From contig CAVZAB010000021.1 in assembly GCA_963773155.1 (NCBI GenBank), positions 1 to 64,000 on the forward strand: a stretch of 64,000 nt of DNA, read 5' to 3'. Every line of letters begins with the position of its first letter. The stretch's first letter is position 1. This DNA comes from CAVZAB01 sp963773155 (GTDB taxonomy: Bacteria; Pseudomonadota; Alphaproteobacteria; Rhizobiales; Beijerinckiaceae). Of the stretch, positions 55,441 to 64,000 are shown piece after piece. The position numbers and the translations under genes were made by a program. The notes beneath the pieces are model-generated. The model worked only from the letters and a program-made list of their open reading frames with translations. It was not told the origin of the DNA and did no database searches.

Positions 55441-56274
55441 CTAGTGTGCCATAAGGACCGGGGCAGTCATTGACGACAAGATACCCTTCGTCGCGCCGCC
55501 GAGGATGAATTCGCGCAATCGCGAGTGGCCATAGGCGCCCATCACCAGAAGCTCGGCGCCGGTATCGGCGAGGTGGGACAACAATGTGTTGGCAACGTCT
55601 CCGGCGCTGGTCAAGCGAACCAATTCTGCGTTGATCGAATGGCGGGCCAGATGCCGGCTGATGTTGAAGCCCGGCAGATCAACATCGGCCTGCTTGCGCC
55701 TCTCTTCGACAGTGACCAGCAGGATCTTGCCGGCCCGCTTGAGAATCGGCAGGGCGCCGGCGAGGGCGCGGGTTGCTGGGACGCTGGCGTCCCAGGCGAC
55801 CATCACCCGGGTACAGGCAAAGCCTGCCGATTGGGTGTAGGGGACGACGAGGACCGGGCGGCCGGACCGGAACAGCGCCGCCTCGATCATCATTTCCTCG
55901 TCTCCGAGCGTATCGGGATTGGGCTGCTGCACGACGCTCAGATCGAAGTGCCGGGCGAGCGCCGCAAATTCGTCATGGACGGAATCCGGCATGCCGGCAA
56001 GCAAGGTGCTGCTGTGGACGATTCCGGCCGCCGCAGCATCCGCCTCGAACCGACGGCAGGCGGCAACCGATTCCAGTTTGGCCTTGGCAAAAGCCGTCGC
56101 GAAGACATCGTTGGGGATTTCACTCATGATCGGGGCCGGCACGATCATGTCGAGCGCGACGCCGATGCCGGTCGCATGGGCGCCAAAGCTGGCGGCGAGC
56201 GACAACCCATAGGCCTGCGCGACGCTGGTCTTGACGTCGCTGTCCAGCAATACGGCAATATCCTTGATCGACAT
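55441..56274 (-). CDS. Tandem universal stress protein
   Basis: 277 residues, two UspA folds. ATG 56274 follows AAGGAG. The first half opens SIKDIAVLLDSDVKTSVAQAYGLSLAASFGAHATGIGV. The second half has CTRVMVAWDASVPATRALAGALPIL and the nucleotide motif MGAYGHSRLREFILGGATKGIL (G-x2-G-x9-G pattern), suggesting ATP binding in the second domain only. Role is general stress endurance; the specific function is unknown. It lies alone between mscS and sco. Confidence 0.9.
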   Translation of the reverse strand: MSIKDIAVLLDSDVKTSVAQAYGLSLAASFGAHATGIGVALDMIVPAPIMSEIPNDVFATAFAKAKLESVAACRRFEADAAAAGIVHSSTLLAGMPDSVHDEFAALARHFDLSVVQQPNPDTLGDEEMMIEAALFRSGRPVLVVPYTQSAGFACTRVMVAWDASVPATRALAGALPILKRAGKILLVTVEERRKQADVDLPGFNISRHLARHSINAELVRLTSAGDVANTLLSHLADTGAELLVMGAYGHSRLREFILGGATKGILSSMTAPVLMAH

Positions 56275-56431
56275 CGGCAACTCCTTTTCAGCGATCAGGC
56301 TAAGCGGGCAGAAGGCCAGCGGCCTTGACCTTGCGCAAAGCCGGCAAAAGGCCAGATCTTAAGGTTCTGACCTTACTTTGCGCCCGGCCGCTGCTATATG
56401 GGAAATAGAACAGGTTTGGAGCGACAGGACC

Positions 56432-57025
56432 ATGCCGATGATTTCCCGCCGTGCCCTCGTCCCGTTCAGCGTGCTGGCGCTGGGGTCCGCGGCGCTGGGG
56501 GCGGCGGTGTATATGACTTTTGCCCTGCCCGGGGCTGGTCAGTCCGGCCCGGGGGCGGTCGGCGGGCCGTTCAACCTGGCCGGAACGGACGGTCGCAATT
56601 ATACCAATAAGGATCTCATCGGTCGGCCTTTTCTAGTGTTTTTCGGCTTCACCCATTGCCCCGACGTCTGTCCGACGACCCTGTTCGAGATTTCCGAGAT
56701 TCTGCGCCGGATGGGACCCGACAGCAAATTGGCGGCCTTCTTCATTTCGGTCGACCCGGAGCGCGACACGCCAGGCGTTCTGAAGGACTATCTGGCAAGT
56801 TTCGACCCGCGAATCATTGGCCTGTCCGGGTCGCCAGATGAGATCGCCGCGCTCATGAAGGCCTACCGCGTCTATGCCAGGAAAGTGCCGCTGGAGGGCG
56901 CCGATTACACAATGGACCACACCGCGCTCGTCTATCTGATGGACAAGCGCGGCAATTTCGCGCGTGCCGTCAACCTGCAGCAGCCGCCCGAGCAGGCGGT
57001 GCGTGAACTCACCCTCTATTTTTAG
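56432..57025 (+). CDS. SCO1/SenC copper chaperone
   Basis: 197 residues from ATG 56432. The N-terminal membrane anchor is LVPFSVLALGSAALGAAVYMTFA. A thioredoxin fold has FFGFTHCPDVCPTTL (Cu ligands C76 and C80) and the distal ligand H163 in YTMDHTALVYLMD. SCO proteins deliver copper to the CuA site of cytochrome c oxidase at the outer face of the inner membrane. No cox genes are in the window, so it acts on an oxidase encoded elsewhere. Confidence 0.93.
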   Translation: MPMISRRALVPFSVLALGSAALGAAVYMTFALPGAGQSGPGAVGGPFNLAGTDGRNYTNKDLIGRPFLVFFGFTHCPDVCPTTLFEISEILRRMGPDSKLAAFFISVDPERDTPGVLKDYLASFDPRIIGLSGSPDEIAALMKAYRVYARKVPLEGADYTMDHTALVYLMDKRGNFARAVNLQQPPEQAVRELTLYF

Positions 57026-57028
57026 CGC

Positions 57029-57907
57029 TCAATAGAACCCAATCGGAAAATATTTGAGATAGAGATCGGCATAGACGCCGCGCGCGGCCAGCCGATGCAG
57101 GGCATAGTCCAGGGCTGCCTTGAGCGTGCGATTGTCCTTGCGCACTGCAATGCCAACGCCCTCGCCGAAGAACGCCGGTTCGGTATAGGGTCCGCCACGG
57201 AATTCGCAGCAACCGCCGGCATCTGTCCCGTTCAGCCAAACGGCCAGCGAAACTCCGTCGCCGAACAGGGCATCGATGTCGCCGCGTCGCAGGCTCGAGC
57301 GCAGCGAATCCACATTGTCGAAACTCTTCACGCGCGCCTTTGGAAAGAACAGTTTGAGAAAAGCCTCGTGCGCGGTTCCCGATTCGACGCCAATTAACTT
57401 GCCGGCGAAGCCCTCCGGGCTTGCATCCTGGAGGGTCGAAGCTTTGCGCAGCGCAAAACGTGCCGGCGTCATGTAATAGGGCGTCGTGAAGTCGACCTTG
57501 CGGCGCGCCGCCGGGGTGATCGCCAGCGATGCGATCGCCGCATCGGCCTGGTTGGCGGCGATCGCGTCGGGGATCGTATCCCAGCGCCGGGCCTGTATGG
57601 TGCAAGCAATCTTCAATTCCTCGCAGATCGCCCGGCCTAGTTCGACGTTGAAACCGCTTAGGCTGCCATCGGGGAGCGCAAAATGAAACGGCGGGTAGTC
57701 GTCGTCCGTGAGAAAGCGCAGGCTGCGCAGTCCGCTGAGATCGGGTTTGTCGAGGCGGTGCTGGGGATCCCAGAAGCTCGGAACGAACACCGACGACGGC
57801 GTGGCGCTGAGCTCGTCCGCGCGCGGGTTCGCACCAGGCAGACAAAGCACGGCAAGCAGCATAAACTGCAGCCAAGTCAAGCGGAAGCGCGGGCAGGCCA
57901 GAGGCAT
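57029..57907 (-). CDS. Amino-acid-type periplasmic binding protein (SBP family 3)
   Basis: 292 residues from ATG 57907; an upstream start at 57967 is possible. Signal LTWLQFMLLAVLCLPGANPRA. The family 3 layout follows: LRFLTDDDYPPFHFALPDGSLSGFNVELGRAICEEL, IPDAIAANQADAAIASLAITPAARRKVDFTTPYYMTPARFALRK, and GKLIGVESGTAHEAFLKLFF. The late segment GIAVRKDNRTLKAALDYALHRLAARG is usual for polar amino-acid receptors. There is no permease or ATPase nearby, so it is an orphan. It converges on sco (3-base gap). Confidence 0.88.
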   Translation of the reverse strand: MPLACPRFRLTWLQFMLLAVLCLPGANPRADELSATPSSVFVPSFWDPQHRLDKPDLSGLRSLRFLTDDDYPPFHFALPDGSLSGFNVELGRAICEELKIACTIQARRWDTIPDAIAANQADAAIASLAITPAARRKVDFTTPYYMTPARFALRKASTLQDASPEGFAGKLIGVESGTAHEAFLKLFFPKARVKSFDNVDSLRSSLRRGDIDALFGDGVSLAVWLNGTDAGGCCEFRGGPYTEPAFFGEGVGIAVRKDNRTLKAALDYALHRLAARGVYADLYLKYFPIGFY

Positions 57908-58027
57908 GGCTCTCTCATGCCTCGCTGGCGCGGCGAGCGCAAGCCCACCGGTGCCGGTGCCTGCCATTGACGCCTGGGTTAGGCCTTCTTACGGTGCCCA
58001 GCCGCGCTTTTCCAATCGGGTCCTGTC

Positions 58028-59750
58028 ATGTTGCCTGCGCTGTCCGACCCCGCCACGCCGATTCCCCTCGAAGCGCTCGCTGCGGCCGCGGCCTGGCCGT
58101 TTGAGGAGGCCCGCAAACTGGTCGCTCGCGTCGAGCGAACCGGGCAGCGCAAGGTCCTATTCGAAACCGGCTATGGCCCGTCGGGCCTGCCGCATATTGG
58201 GACCTTCGGCGAGGTCGCCCGAACAATGATGGTGCGGCACGCGTTCCATGTGCTGACTGCTGGTTCGATCGAGACGCGTCTGATCGTCTTTTCCGACGAC
58301 ATGGACGGCTTGCGCAAGGTGCCGGACAACGTGCCCAATCGAGCCGGCATGGCGGCTCATCTCGGCAAACCGCTTACCCAAATTCCAGACCCATTTGGGA
58401 AGTTCGAGAGTTTCGCCCATCACAACAATGCGATGTTACGGGCCTTCCTTGACCGCTTCGGCTTCGATTACGAGTTCATATCGTCGACGGCGCTCTACCG
58501 GTCGGGCCGGTTTGATCAGGCACTGCTGCGCCTGTTGGAGCGACTCGATCAGGTGCAGGCGATTATGCTGCCCTCGCTGCGCGAGGAGCGCGCTGCCACC
58601 TATTCGCCGTTCCTGCCGATCCATCCGCGGACCGGAATCGTCATGCAAGTTCCGATCGATTCCGTTGATGTCGGCGCCGGCCGCATCGCTTGGCGCGATC
58701 CTCCGACCGGCGAATTGTTCGAAACACCGGTGACTGGCGGCCAGTGCAAGCTGCAGTGGAAGCCGGACTGGGCGATGCGCTGGTTCGCGCTCGGGGTCGA
58801 TTATGAAATGGCCGGCAAGGACCTGCTCGATTCGGTGAAGTTGTCGGGCGAGATCGTTCGCGCGCTCGGCGGCCAGGCACCCGATGGTTTTATTTACGAG
58901 CTCTTTCTCGACCAGAATGGTCAGAAGATTTCCAAATCGAAAGGCAATGGTCTGACGATCGACGAATGGCTGACCTATGCCAGCCCGCAGAGCCTTTCGC
59001 TTTTCATGTTTCAGAAGCCGACCGCCGCCAAGCGACTCTTTTTCGATGTGATCCCGCGAGCCGTCGACGATTATCTTGCGGCGCTCGATGCCTATCCGCG
59101 CCAGGCCTGGAAGGAGCGGCTCGGCAATCCGGTCTGGCACATTCACGCCGGCGAGCCACCCGCGGCCGAGGTTCTTGTGCATCCCGGCGAGCAGTCTGGC
59201 GCGCCCACCATTACTTTTGCCATGCTGCTTAATCTCGCGGCGGTCGCCAATAGCGAGGAACCGCGCGTGCTGTGGGGCTTTCTGCGTCGCTATGCGCCCG
59301 CCGCATCGCCGGACAATCATGCCGCACTTGATCGGATGATCCAGTATGCAGTGCGCTATTTCCGCGATTTCGTGCGTCCAGCCAAAACCTACCGGACCGC
59401 CGATCCGATCGAGCGCGAGGCGCTCAAGCAGCTCTCGCAGGCCCTTGCCGCGCTGCCCGCCGATGCGTCGGCTGCAGCGATCCAGACGGCGCTCTACGAC
59501 GTTGCAAGGACGATCCCGCGCTACCAGGATTTGACGGCCAAGACGGCAGTGCCCGGACGTCCCGGTGTTTCCAACGTCTGGTTCAACACGCTCTACCGAG
59601 ATTCTGCTCGGCGAGGAGCGGGGGCCGCGGTTCGGCTCCTTTATCGCGCTTTACGGCATCGAGGCGACCCGCCGACTAATCGACAGGGCGCTGTCCGGCG
59701 AACTCGCCGAGGAACATCGGATCTTTGTCGAGGAGCGCGCGCGCGCCTAG
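58028..59750 (+). CDS. lysK: Class I lysyl-tRNA synthetase (one frameshift)
   Basis: Charges tRNA-Lys; the class I form is typical of archaea and alphaproteobacteria. The nucleotide-binding motif GPSGLPHIGTFGEV (HIG at 56-58) and the second signature KISKSKG (300-306) are both present. Class I LysRS features include RLIVFSDDMDGLRKVP and a C-terminal helical domain. At 59597 one extra C (ctctacCgag) shifts the frame; repaired, it continues EILLGEERGPRFGSFIALYG and ends RIFVEERARA. Total is about 573 residues, near the family's usual length. Confidence 0.93.
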
Positions 59751-59756
59751 ACGCTC

Positions 59757-60383
59757 CTATTGGCTCGCCCAGACAATGCGGGCGATCCAGGCGATCGCCT
59801 CCGGCGCCAACACATGCTCTTGGCTGCCCTTGAACGCCTTGATCTCGACGGTCCTGGCAGTGCGCCGTTTCAATTCGCCGACCATCATTTCACCCTGTGC
59901 GGTCTGCACCACGACGCGGTCGGCGCGACGCACTGGTGCCTGCGGCGAAACGATCAGGACGGTCCCGTCGCGATAGATCGGGGTGAGTGCCTCGCCGGTA
60001 ACCTCCAACGCGAACCCGTGCGCATCGTCGACGTGCGGGAAGACGATTGCATCCCAACTGCCCCTCGGCCGGCCATCTGGGTCGAAGAAGGCGTCGAGGC
60101 CGCTTTCGGCAAGCGGCATCATAGGCAGGGTTTGGCTCGCGGGCCCGGGTGCCGGTCCGGTCAAAAGCTCGAGAAACTCAGCCAGGCTCGCGCCGGTTGC
60201 TTCGAGCACTTTGGCGATCGATTCGGTCGAGGGCCATCTTTGCCGGCCGTCAGGGGCAATGCGCTTGGAGCGATTGAAGGTCGTCGGATCAAGCCCGGCC
60301 TTTCGCGCAAGGCCCGACGCGGTCATGCTGTGACGCGCCGCAAGCCCGTCGACGCAAGCCCAAATCTGTGCGTGGGTCAGCAT
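59757..60383 (-). CDS. S24-type HTH repressor lacking the catalytic dyad
   Basis: 208 residues from ATG 60383 (MLTHAQIWACVDGLA). The N-terminal helix-turn-helix is SASGLARKAGLDPTTFNRSKRI-like. The C-terminal half is an S24/LexA-like domain (GFALEVTGEALTPIYRDGTVLIVSPQAPVRRADRVVVQT, then GEMMVGELKRRTARTVEI). The family motif G-[DE]-S-M has Ala132 in place of the Ser nucleophile (GEALTP). The position normally held by the Lys, in a VMAKELKR-like context, is Gly169. It should therefore bind DNA without self-cleaving. It converges on lysK and is divergent from DUF952. The comparison to the family is from memory. Confidence 0.82.
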   Translation of the reverse strand: MLTHAQIWACVDGLAARHSMTASGLARKAGLDPTTFNRSKRIAPDGRQRWPSTESIAKVLEATGASLAEFLELLTGPAPGPASQTLPMMPLAESGLDAFFDPDGRPRGSWDAIVFPHVDDAHGFALEVTGEALTPIYRDGTVLIVSPQAPVRRADRVVVQTAQGEMMVGELKRRTARTVEIKAFKGSQEHVLAPEAIAWIARIVWASQ

Positions 60384-60546
60384 CGCCCAATGCCCCATCG
60401 TCGCCGAACGCCGCGCGCGAATACAAGGATCTTTATCCTACAGTCTCGATACAGAGTTTGCTTCCGCCTGGCAATATCGCCTAGAACTTCCATGCCGTCT
60501 CCTGTGCGACCGGACCGGCATTCGACCGGCCGGAACGAGCAATCCC

Positions 60547-60888
60547 GTGACCATCGTCTACAAGATCGTCGGTGAGGAACTGTGGCGGCTGGCCGCCCGG
60601 GAGGGTATTTTCACCGGCTCGGCCGCTGATCTTGCCGACGGTTTCATCCACCTTTCGGCCCGGGACCAGGTCGCCGCGACGGCGGCACGGCATTTTTCCG
60701 GCCGTGCCGACCTTCTGCTGGTAGCGATTCCTGCGGCCGTCTTGGCGCCCAGCTTGCGATGGGAGGTGTCGCGGCAAGGCGCATTGTTTCCGCACCTGTA
60801 TGCCGACTTGCGCATGGAATTGGTTCTTTGGGTCATGCCGCTGCCACTTGGCCCAGACGACCAGCACGCCTTTCCGGATCTGCCGTGA
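60547..60888 (+). CDS. DUF952 protein
   Basis: 113 residues: IVYKIVGEELWRLAAREGIFTGSAADLADGFIHLSARDQVAATAARHF, then RWEVSRQGALFPHLYADL. The block DGFIHLS and FPHLYADL are the DUF952 signatures. Function unknown; genes of this family usually precede pyrD in alphaproteobacteria, as here. The start is GTG 60547. The stop overlaps the pyrD start as GTGA. Confidence 0.93.
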   Translation: MTIVYKIVGEELWRLAAREGIFTGSAADLADGFIHLSARDQVAATAARHFSGRADLLLVAIPAAVLAPSLRWEVSRQGALFPHLYADLRMELVLWVMPLPLGPDDQHAFPDLP

Positions 60889-61967
60889 TTGAACTTCTTA
60901 CTCGGCTTGGCTTGCCGCTGTTGCTGCAAATGGAGCCGGAACGGGCCCATCGTCTCGGTATCGCCGCCCTTCAGGCGCTGCCGCAACGCCGCCCGAGCCC
61001 GCCCGATCCCTGCCTGCATGTCGAGGCCTTCGGCCTGTCTTTTCCAACCCCTCTTGGACTGGCCGCCGGTTTCGACAAGAATGCTGTAGTGCCCGACGCA
61101 CTCTTTGCTTGCGGACTGGGCTTTACCGAGGTTGGCACCGTGACGCCGCGCCCGCAGCAGGGCAATCCGAAGCCACGGGTCTTCCGCCTTCCTAACGATG
61201 CCGCGCTGATCAACCGACTAGGCTTCAATAATGAGGGCCAGGCGCGGGTCCACGAACGTCTACGACGCCGGGCGACCGGCGGCGGCATCGTCGGGGTAAA
61301 TATCGGGGCCAATCGCGATTCGTCGGATCGGGTCGCCGATTACCTCTCGGGGTTCCGTTATTTTGCCGATGTCGCCAGCTATTTCACCATCAACATATCC
61401 TCGCCGAACACGCCAGGCCTGCGTGACCTGCACCAAGCCGTCGCCCTTGACGATCTCCTGGCTCGCCTTCTCGACAGCCGCGATCAAATCCCCGGCGTGC
61501 GACGACCGATCCTGTTGAAGATTTCACCCGATCTCTCATTGCGCGAGCTCGATGACACCATAGGTATTGCCCGCAAGCGTGCGATCGACGGCCTGATCGT
61601 CTCGAACACGACGACCAGCCGGCCGGCCACTTTGCGCGATGAGCGAGCGGCCCAGGAGGCTGGCGGCCTTTCCGGCCGTCCGCTGTTTGCCCTATCCACC
61701 CATATGTTGGCGCAAAGCTACCTACGGGTCGAAGGCCAGTTTCCACTGATCGGCGTCGGCGGAATTGAGAATGCGGAGACGGCCTTTGCCAAGATCCGGG
61801 CCGGCGCTGCGCTTGTGCAATTCTATTCGGCTCTGGTGTTTCGCGGTCCGCGCCTAATCGCTTCGATCACCGAGGGCCTCGTCGATCGGCTCGCCCGCCA
61901 TGGCCACGCCCGCTTATCCGAGGCGACCGGCACCGGCATCGACGAATGGCTTCGCTCGAAGCCGTAG
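60885..61967 (+). CDS. pyrD: Dihydroorotate dehydrogenase (quinone), class 2
   Basis: 360 residues from GTG 60885, coupled to the DUF952 stop. Membrane-associated flavoenzyme oxidising dihydroorotate with ubiquinone in pyrimidine synthesis. Class 2 features are the N-terminal helical segment (LPLLLQMEPERAHRLGIAALQ), PLGLAAGFDKNA, EVGTVTPRPQQGNPKPRVFRLP, NRLGFNNEG, FTINISSPNTPGLRDLH (catalytic Ser region), LLKISPD and SNTTTSRP. The C-terminal FMN-phosphate site is LIGVGGIENAETAFAKIRAGAALVQFYSALVF. Confidence 0.95.
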   Translation: MIELLTRLGLPLLLQMEPERAHRLGIAALQALPQRRPSPPDPCLHVEAFGLSFPTPLGLAAGFDKNAVVPDALFACGLGFTEVGTVTPRPQQGNPKPRVFRLPNDAALINRLGFNNEGQARVHERLRRRATGGGIVGVNIGANRDSSDRVADYLSGFRYFADVASYFTINISSPNTPGLRDLHQAVALDDLLARLLDSRDQIPGVRRPILLKISPDLSLRELDDTIGIARKRAIDGLIVSNTTTSRPATLRDERAAQEAGGLSGRPLFALSTHMLAQSYLRVEGQFPLIGVGGIENAETAFAKIRAGAALVQFYSALVFRGPRLIASITEGLVDRLARHGHARLSEATGTGIDEWLRSKP

Positions 61968-62243
61968 TCAGCGCGGATTGCGCATGTTCAACAAGCGGAT
62001 GATCAGCCACACCGGCAAGACAACGGCGGCCCCCGCCAAAAGATATCTGAAGACTTCCTGAATTGCATCGAAACCCAGATTCCACAAGCGTAGGAGGAAA
62101 CGGTGAATCCCGCGAAAGACGCTTTCTGGCGTGATGTCGAGCCACATCATCAAGGCGCCAACGATCAGCGAAACGAACAGGAGCCTGATCAAAACGGCGA
62201 TCGGCGCGCCGCCAAGAAATCGGGTCAGGACATTGTTGGACAT
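61968..62243 (-). CDS. DUF6460 small membrane protein
   Basis: 91 residues from ATG 62243 (MSNNVLTRFLGGAPIAVLIRLLFVSLIVGALMM). Two hydrophobic helices flank an amphipathic stretch (IHRFLLRLWNLGFDAIQEVFRYL). The opening RFLGG-P and the WNLGFDAI core match the alphaproteobacterial DUF6460 group. Function unknown. It converges on pyrD, stop against stop. Confidence 0.75.
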   Translation of the reverse strand: MSNNVLTRFLGGAPIAVLIRLLFVSLIVGALMMWLDITPESVFRGIHRFLLRLWNLGFDAIQEVFRYLLAGAAVVLPVWLIIRLLNMRNPR

Positions 62244-62314
62244 GGCATTTCCGTCGAGATGTCGGGGCAGGACCTGGCCACCGACGATCGGCCGTACCGG
62301 TGCGATGGCAATGA

Positions 62315-62743
62315 TCACGTCGGATCGCCAGTATCTTCGGTCTTGAAGAGCTGCATCATTCGTCGCATGAATTGCTCGGCGATGTCGAAAGCGCGATCGA
62401 TCGTTGCCTTGTCGGGCAATTTGGTCGCCGGATCCTGGGCGGATCCAGCCGCCTCGACCTTTTGCTTCAACAAGGTGTTTTCAGTCGCCAGCCGTTGGAT
62501 CTCCGCCTCGAGCGCTGCTCTTTCATCGGGGCCTGACCGGCATTGCGGCATCGCATTGACGATCGTGCACAGCGAAACCGCGCCGGTCTGGGTGTCGAGG
62601 CGCAGGAAACCTTCACCAGACGGCGTCATCGCGAAACGGCCGGCCGCGGCCGGCTCGATGGGGTCGGCCGCCGCAAGACCCGCGGCACCGATTAGCATCA
62701 GGCCGCACACAATCAAGCAATCGGGACCTCGCGTTCGCTCCAT
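62315..62743 (-). CDS. Periplasmic coiled-coil protein, uncharacterised
   Basis: 142 residues with signal peptide CLIVCGLMLIGAAGLAAA. A short beta-like region has AAAGRFAMTPSGEGFLRLDTQTGAVSLC (two Cys, CTIVNAMPQC, possibly a disulfide). A coiled coil follows (DERAALEAEIQRLATENTLLKQKVEAA), then a C-terminal helix (TIDRAFDIAEQFMRRMMQLFK). Similar small envelope proteins accompany DUF6460 in relatives. Role unknown. Confidence 0.7.
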   Translation of the reverse strand: MERTRGPDCLIVCGLMLIGAAGLAAADPIEPAAAGRFAMTPSGEGFLRLDTQTGAVSLCTIVNAMPQCRSGPDERAALEAEIQRLATENTLLKQKVEAAGSAQDPATKLPDKATIDRAFDIAEQFMRRMMQLFKTEDTGDPT

Positions 62744-62811
62744 AGTCGATCCTATGCCGCGGTTCTAGGCAGGTAGTTTACGGGAGGCAACGCGCAAAGC
62801 CAAGGCATCGC

Positions 62812-63534
62812 TCACGGCTCGCTTTCGCCGTTCCATTGCCCCGCTTCGATCTTGCCCGCCGCAATGACGGCCTGGGTTCGGCTGTCGACGTCGAGCTTTT
62901 GCAATATGGCGGAAACATGCGCCTTGACGGTCGCTTCCGAGACCGAGAGCTCATAGGCGATCTGTTTATTGAGGAGCCCTTCGGACAGCATCATCAGTAC
63001 CCTGACCTGCTGCGGAGTGAGCGACGATAAGCGTCGCACAATGTCGCGGCTCTTGCTGTCGGCGGCCATCGAGAAATCGACATTGGCAGGCGTCCAGGCC
63101 TCGCCTTCGAGGACAGAGCGGATCGCCCGGCGAATGGTATCGGGATCGCTGGTCTTGGGTATGAACCCCGCCGCGCCGAAATCGATGCAGCGGCGAATGA
63201 CATTGTGATCGTCATTGGCCGATACGACGACGACCGGCACCCCGGGATGCTGGGCTCGTAGATACATCAGACCGGAAAAACCGCGCACGCCTGGCATGGT
63301 CAGATCGAGCAGGATCAGATCAAGTGGCGGACCGGCCTCCAGCACTGCGCCGACCGAGTCAAGATCGCCGGCCTCGACGATTTCGAGATTATCGAGCATG
63401 CCGCTCAGAGCTTGCCGCAAGGCGCCGCGGAATAGGGGGTGATCGTCGGCGATCAAGATGCGGGTCGATTGAGCCAAGCGGACACCTTCCCCTTGCCGGT
63501 CAGAGTCTGGGTTCCCCAAGCCCGCATCCGCCAT
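62812..63534 (-). CDS. NarL/LuxR-type response regulator
   Basis: Receiver domain first: RILIADDHPLFRGALRQAL, phospho-acceptor Asp in DLILLDLTMPG, VVVVSANDD and the Lys in FIPKTSDPDTI. Then a LuxR-type helix-turn-helix (LTPQQVRVLMMLSEGLLNKQIAYELSVSEATVKAHVSAILQKLDV). The start is uncertain: ATG 63534 or TTG 63477 with GGGGAAGG upstream. It is divergent from a sodium:solute symporter gene; such pairs regulate acetate or short-acid uptake in other proteobacteria, which is the likely job here by analogy. Confidence 0.9.
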   Translation of the reverse strand: MADAGLGNPDSDRQGEGVRLAQSTRILIADDHPLFRGALRQALSGMLDNLEIVEAGDLDSVGAVLEAGPPLDLILLDLTMPGVRGFSGLMYLRAQHPGVPVVVVSANDDHNVIRRCIDFGAAGFIPKTSDPDTIRRAIRSVLEGEAWTPANVDFSMAADSKSRDIVRRLSSLTPQQVRVLMMLSEGLLNKQIAYELSVSEATVKAHVSAILQKLDVDSRTQAVIAAGKIEAGQWNGESEP

Positions 63535-63635
63535 TAGGCTCAGGCCGATATCTGATTCTATTGTCGAACTTTGTCTTCGGATAGGCAAGACTGGAGCCGC
63601 GGTTCGACATTTTTGGCAGTAGCGGGATCACAGTC

Positions 63636-64000
63636 ATGGGCGACAATATCAGCCCGACCGACGAGGAACGGGCCCGAATCGACGGTCGCGTCGCTTTTGC
63701 GGCGAGCGCGTTTGTGGTCGTGGCAGCGCTCGTCATACTGCTCGACCGGGTCGGTGTGCCGCAGCGCCTGGTTGCGGTCCTGGTGCCCGGCCTGGCCCTG
63801 GCCGGTCTTGCCGGCATCGGATTTGTGGTGCGGACCATGCGGGTTTCGGGCTTCTACGCTGCCGGCCGCCTTGTTCCCTCGGCCTATGCGGGTCTGGGTG
63901 GCGCGGCGATTGCGAGCGGGCTCTGGCTACCCTTCGCGGCATCTGCGCAGCGCTATGATGGGTTGATCGCGCTGAGCCTTGCTGGCCTCATCGGCACCGC
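63636..64000 (+). CDS. Sodium:solute symporter family protein, 5' part (runs off the window)
   Basis: ATG 63636 opens MGDNISPTDEERARIDGRVAF, then a first helix (AASAFVVVAALVILLDRV), a second (LVAVLVPGLALAGLAGIGFVV) and RTMRVSGFYAAGRLVPSAYAGLGGAAIASGLWLPF. The last of these resembles the F-Y-x-A-G-R-x-V-P loop of SSS transporters. The gene is open at the window end. It could be a plain symporter or an SSS-sensor kinase; the part seen does not decide. Confidence 0.65.
   Translation, partial: MGDNISPTDEERARIDGRVAFAASAFVVVAALVILLDRVGVPQRLVAVLVPGLALAGLAGIGFVVRTMRVSGFYAAGRLVPSAYAGLGGAAIASGLWLPFAASAQRYDGLIALSLAGLIGT

Noticed and set aside
1..64000. CRISPR array, rRNA genes, complete insertion sequences or phage modules
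   Set aside because: I saw no regularly spaced repeats, no rRNA sequence, no intact transposase with terminal repeats and no phage structural genes.

Overview
This window looks like chromosomal DNA of an alphaproteobacterium, probably Rhizobiales or Rhodospirillales; I cannot place it more closely. The evidence is the long alphaproteobacterial-type dCTP deaminase next to tRNA-Gly, a SAM-II riboswitch in front of metZ, a class I lysyl-tRNA synthetase, DUF3422, DUF952 and DUF6460 proteins, and the generally high GC. The sequence has the character of a long-read assembly with leftover single-base indels. Many genes are clearly one gene split by one extra or missing base. I annotate these as single CDSs and give the approximate site of each shift.

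Layout. 1-5605: a giant imperfect inverted repeat. The left arm (1-2769) is an error-riddled reverse complement of the right arm (2785-5605), with a loop of about 15 nt. This looks like a fold-back artefact at a contig end rather than biology. The right arm carries the 3' part of hslO, argE, apaG and a frameshifted CDP-alcohol phosphatidyltransferase. 5.5-8.2 kb: metZ behind a SAM-II riboswitch and a terminator, divergent from dcd, then tRNA-Gly(CCC). 8.2-15 kb: an accessory stretch with decayed or truncated genes (DUF1254/DUF1214 fusion, DUF1269-like protein, IS66-like transposase remnant) and a striking 92-residue protein that is 37% methionine.

15.0-23.4 kb: one tightly overlapped minus-strand operon, livJ-livH-livM-livG-livF-MDR reductase-PaaI thioesterase-VOC protein-acyl-CoA synthetase. 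It is preceded by a perfect 11-bp inverted repeat. It reads as uptake plus CoA activation of an unknown organic acid. 24-25.4 kb: an M29-like aminopeptidase. 26-35 kb: a sulfur block with a GFA protein, a methionine gamma-lyase-like enzyme, an O-acetylhomoserine sulfhydrylase and a YdhS-like FAD protein on plus. Opposite them on minus lie ssuD, ssuA and an NtaA-type flavin monooxygenase. The genes together suggest scavenging of sulfur from sulfonates and thio-compounds. ssuB, ssuC and ssuE are absent from the window.

35.3-42 kb: an MBL-fold hydrolase remnant, a terminator, and a peptide-type ABC importer (SBP, two permeases, one double-headed ATPase) with an unusually dense set of single-base insertions. 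42-64 kb: mostly intact genes. These are a GST coupled to an octaheme cytochrome with HEAT/TPR repeats, an SDR, DUF3422, an HD-domain protein, RseP, DUF554, a FecR protein with a His/Asp tail, MscS, UspA, SCO, an amino-acid binding protein, lysK, an S24-type repressor lacking its catalytic dyad, DUF952-pyrD, small envelope proteins, and a response regulator divergent from a truncated sodium:solute symporter. Three very small hydrophobic genes with strong ribosome binding sites lie at 45.2, 48.7 and 52.0 kb.
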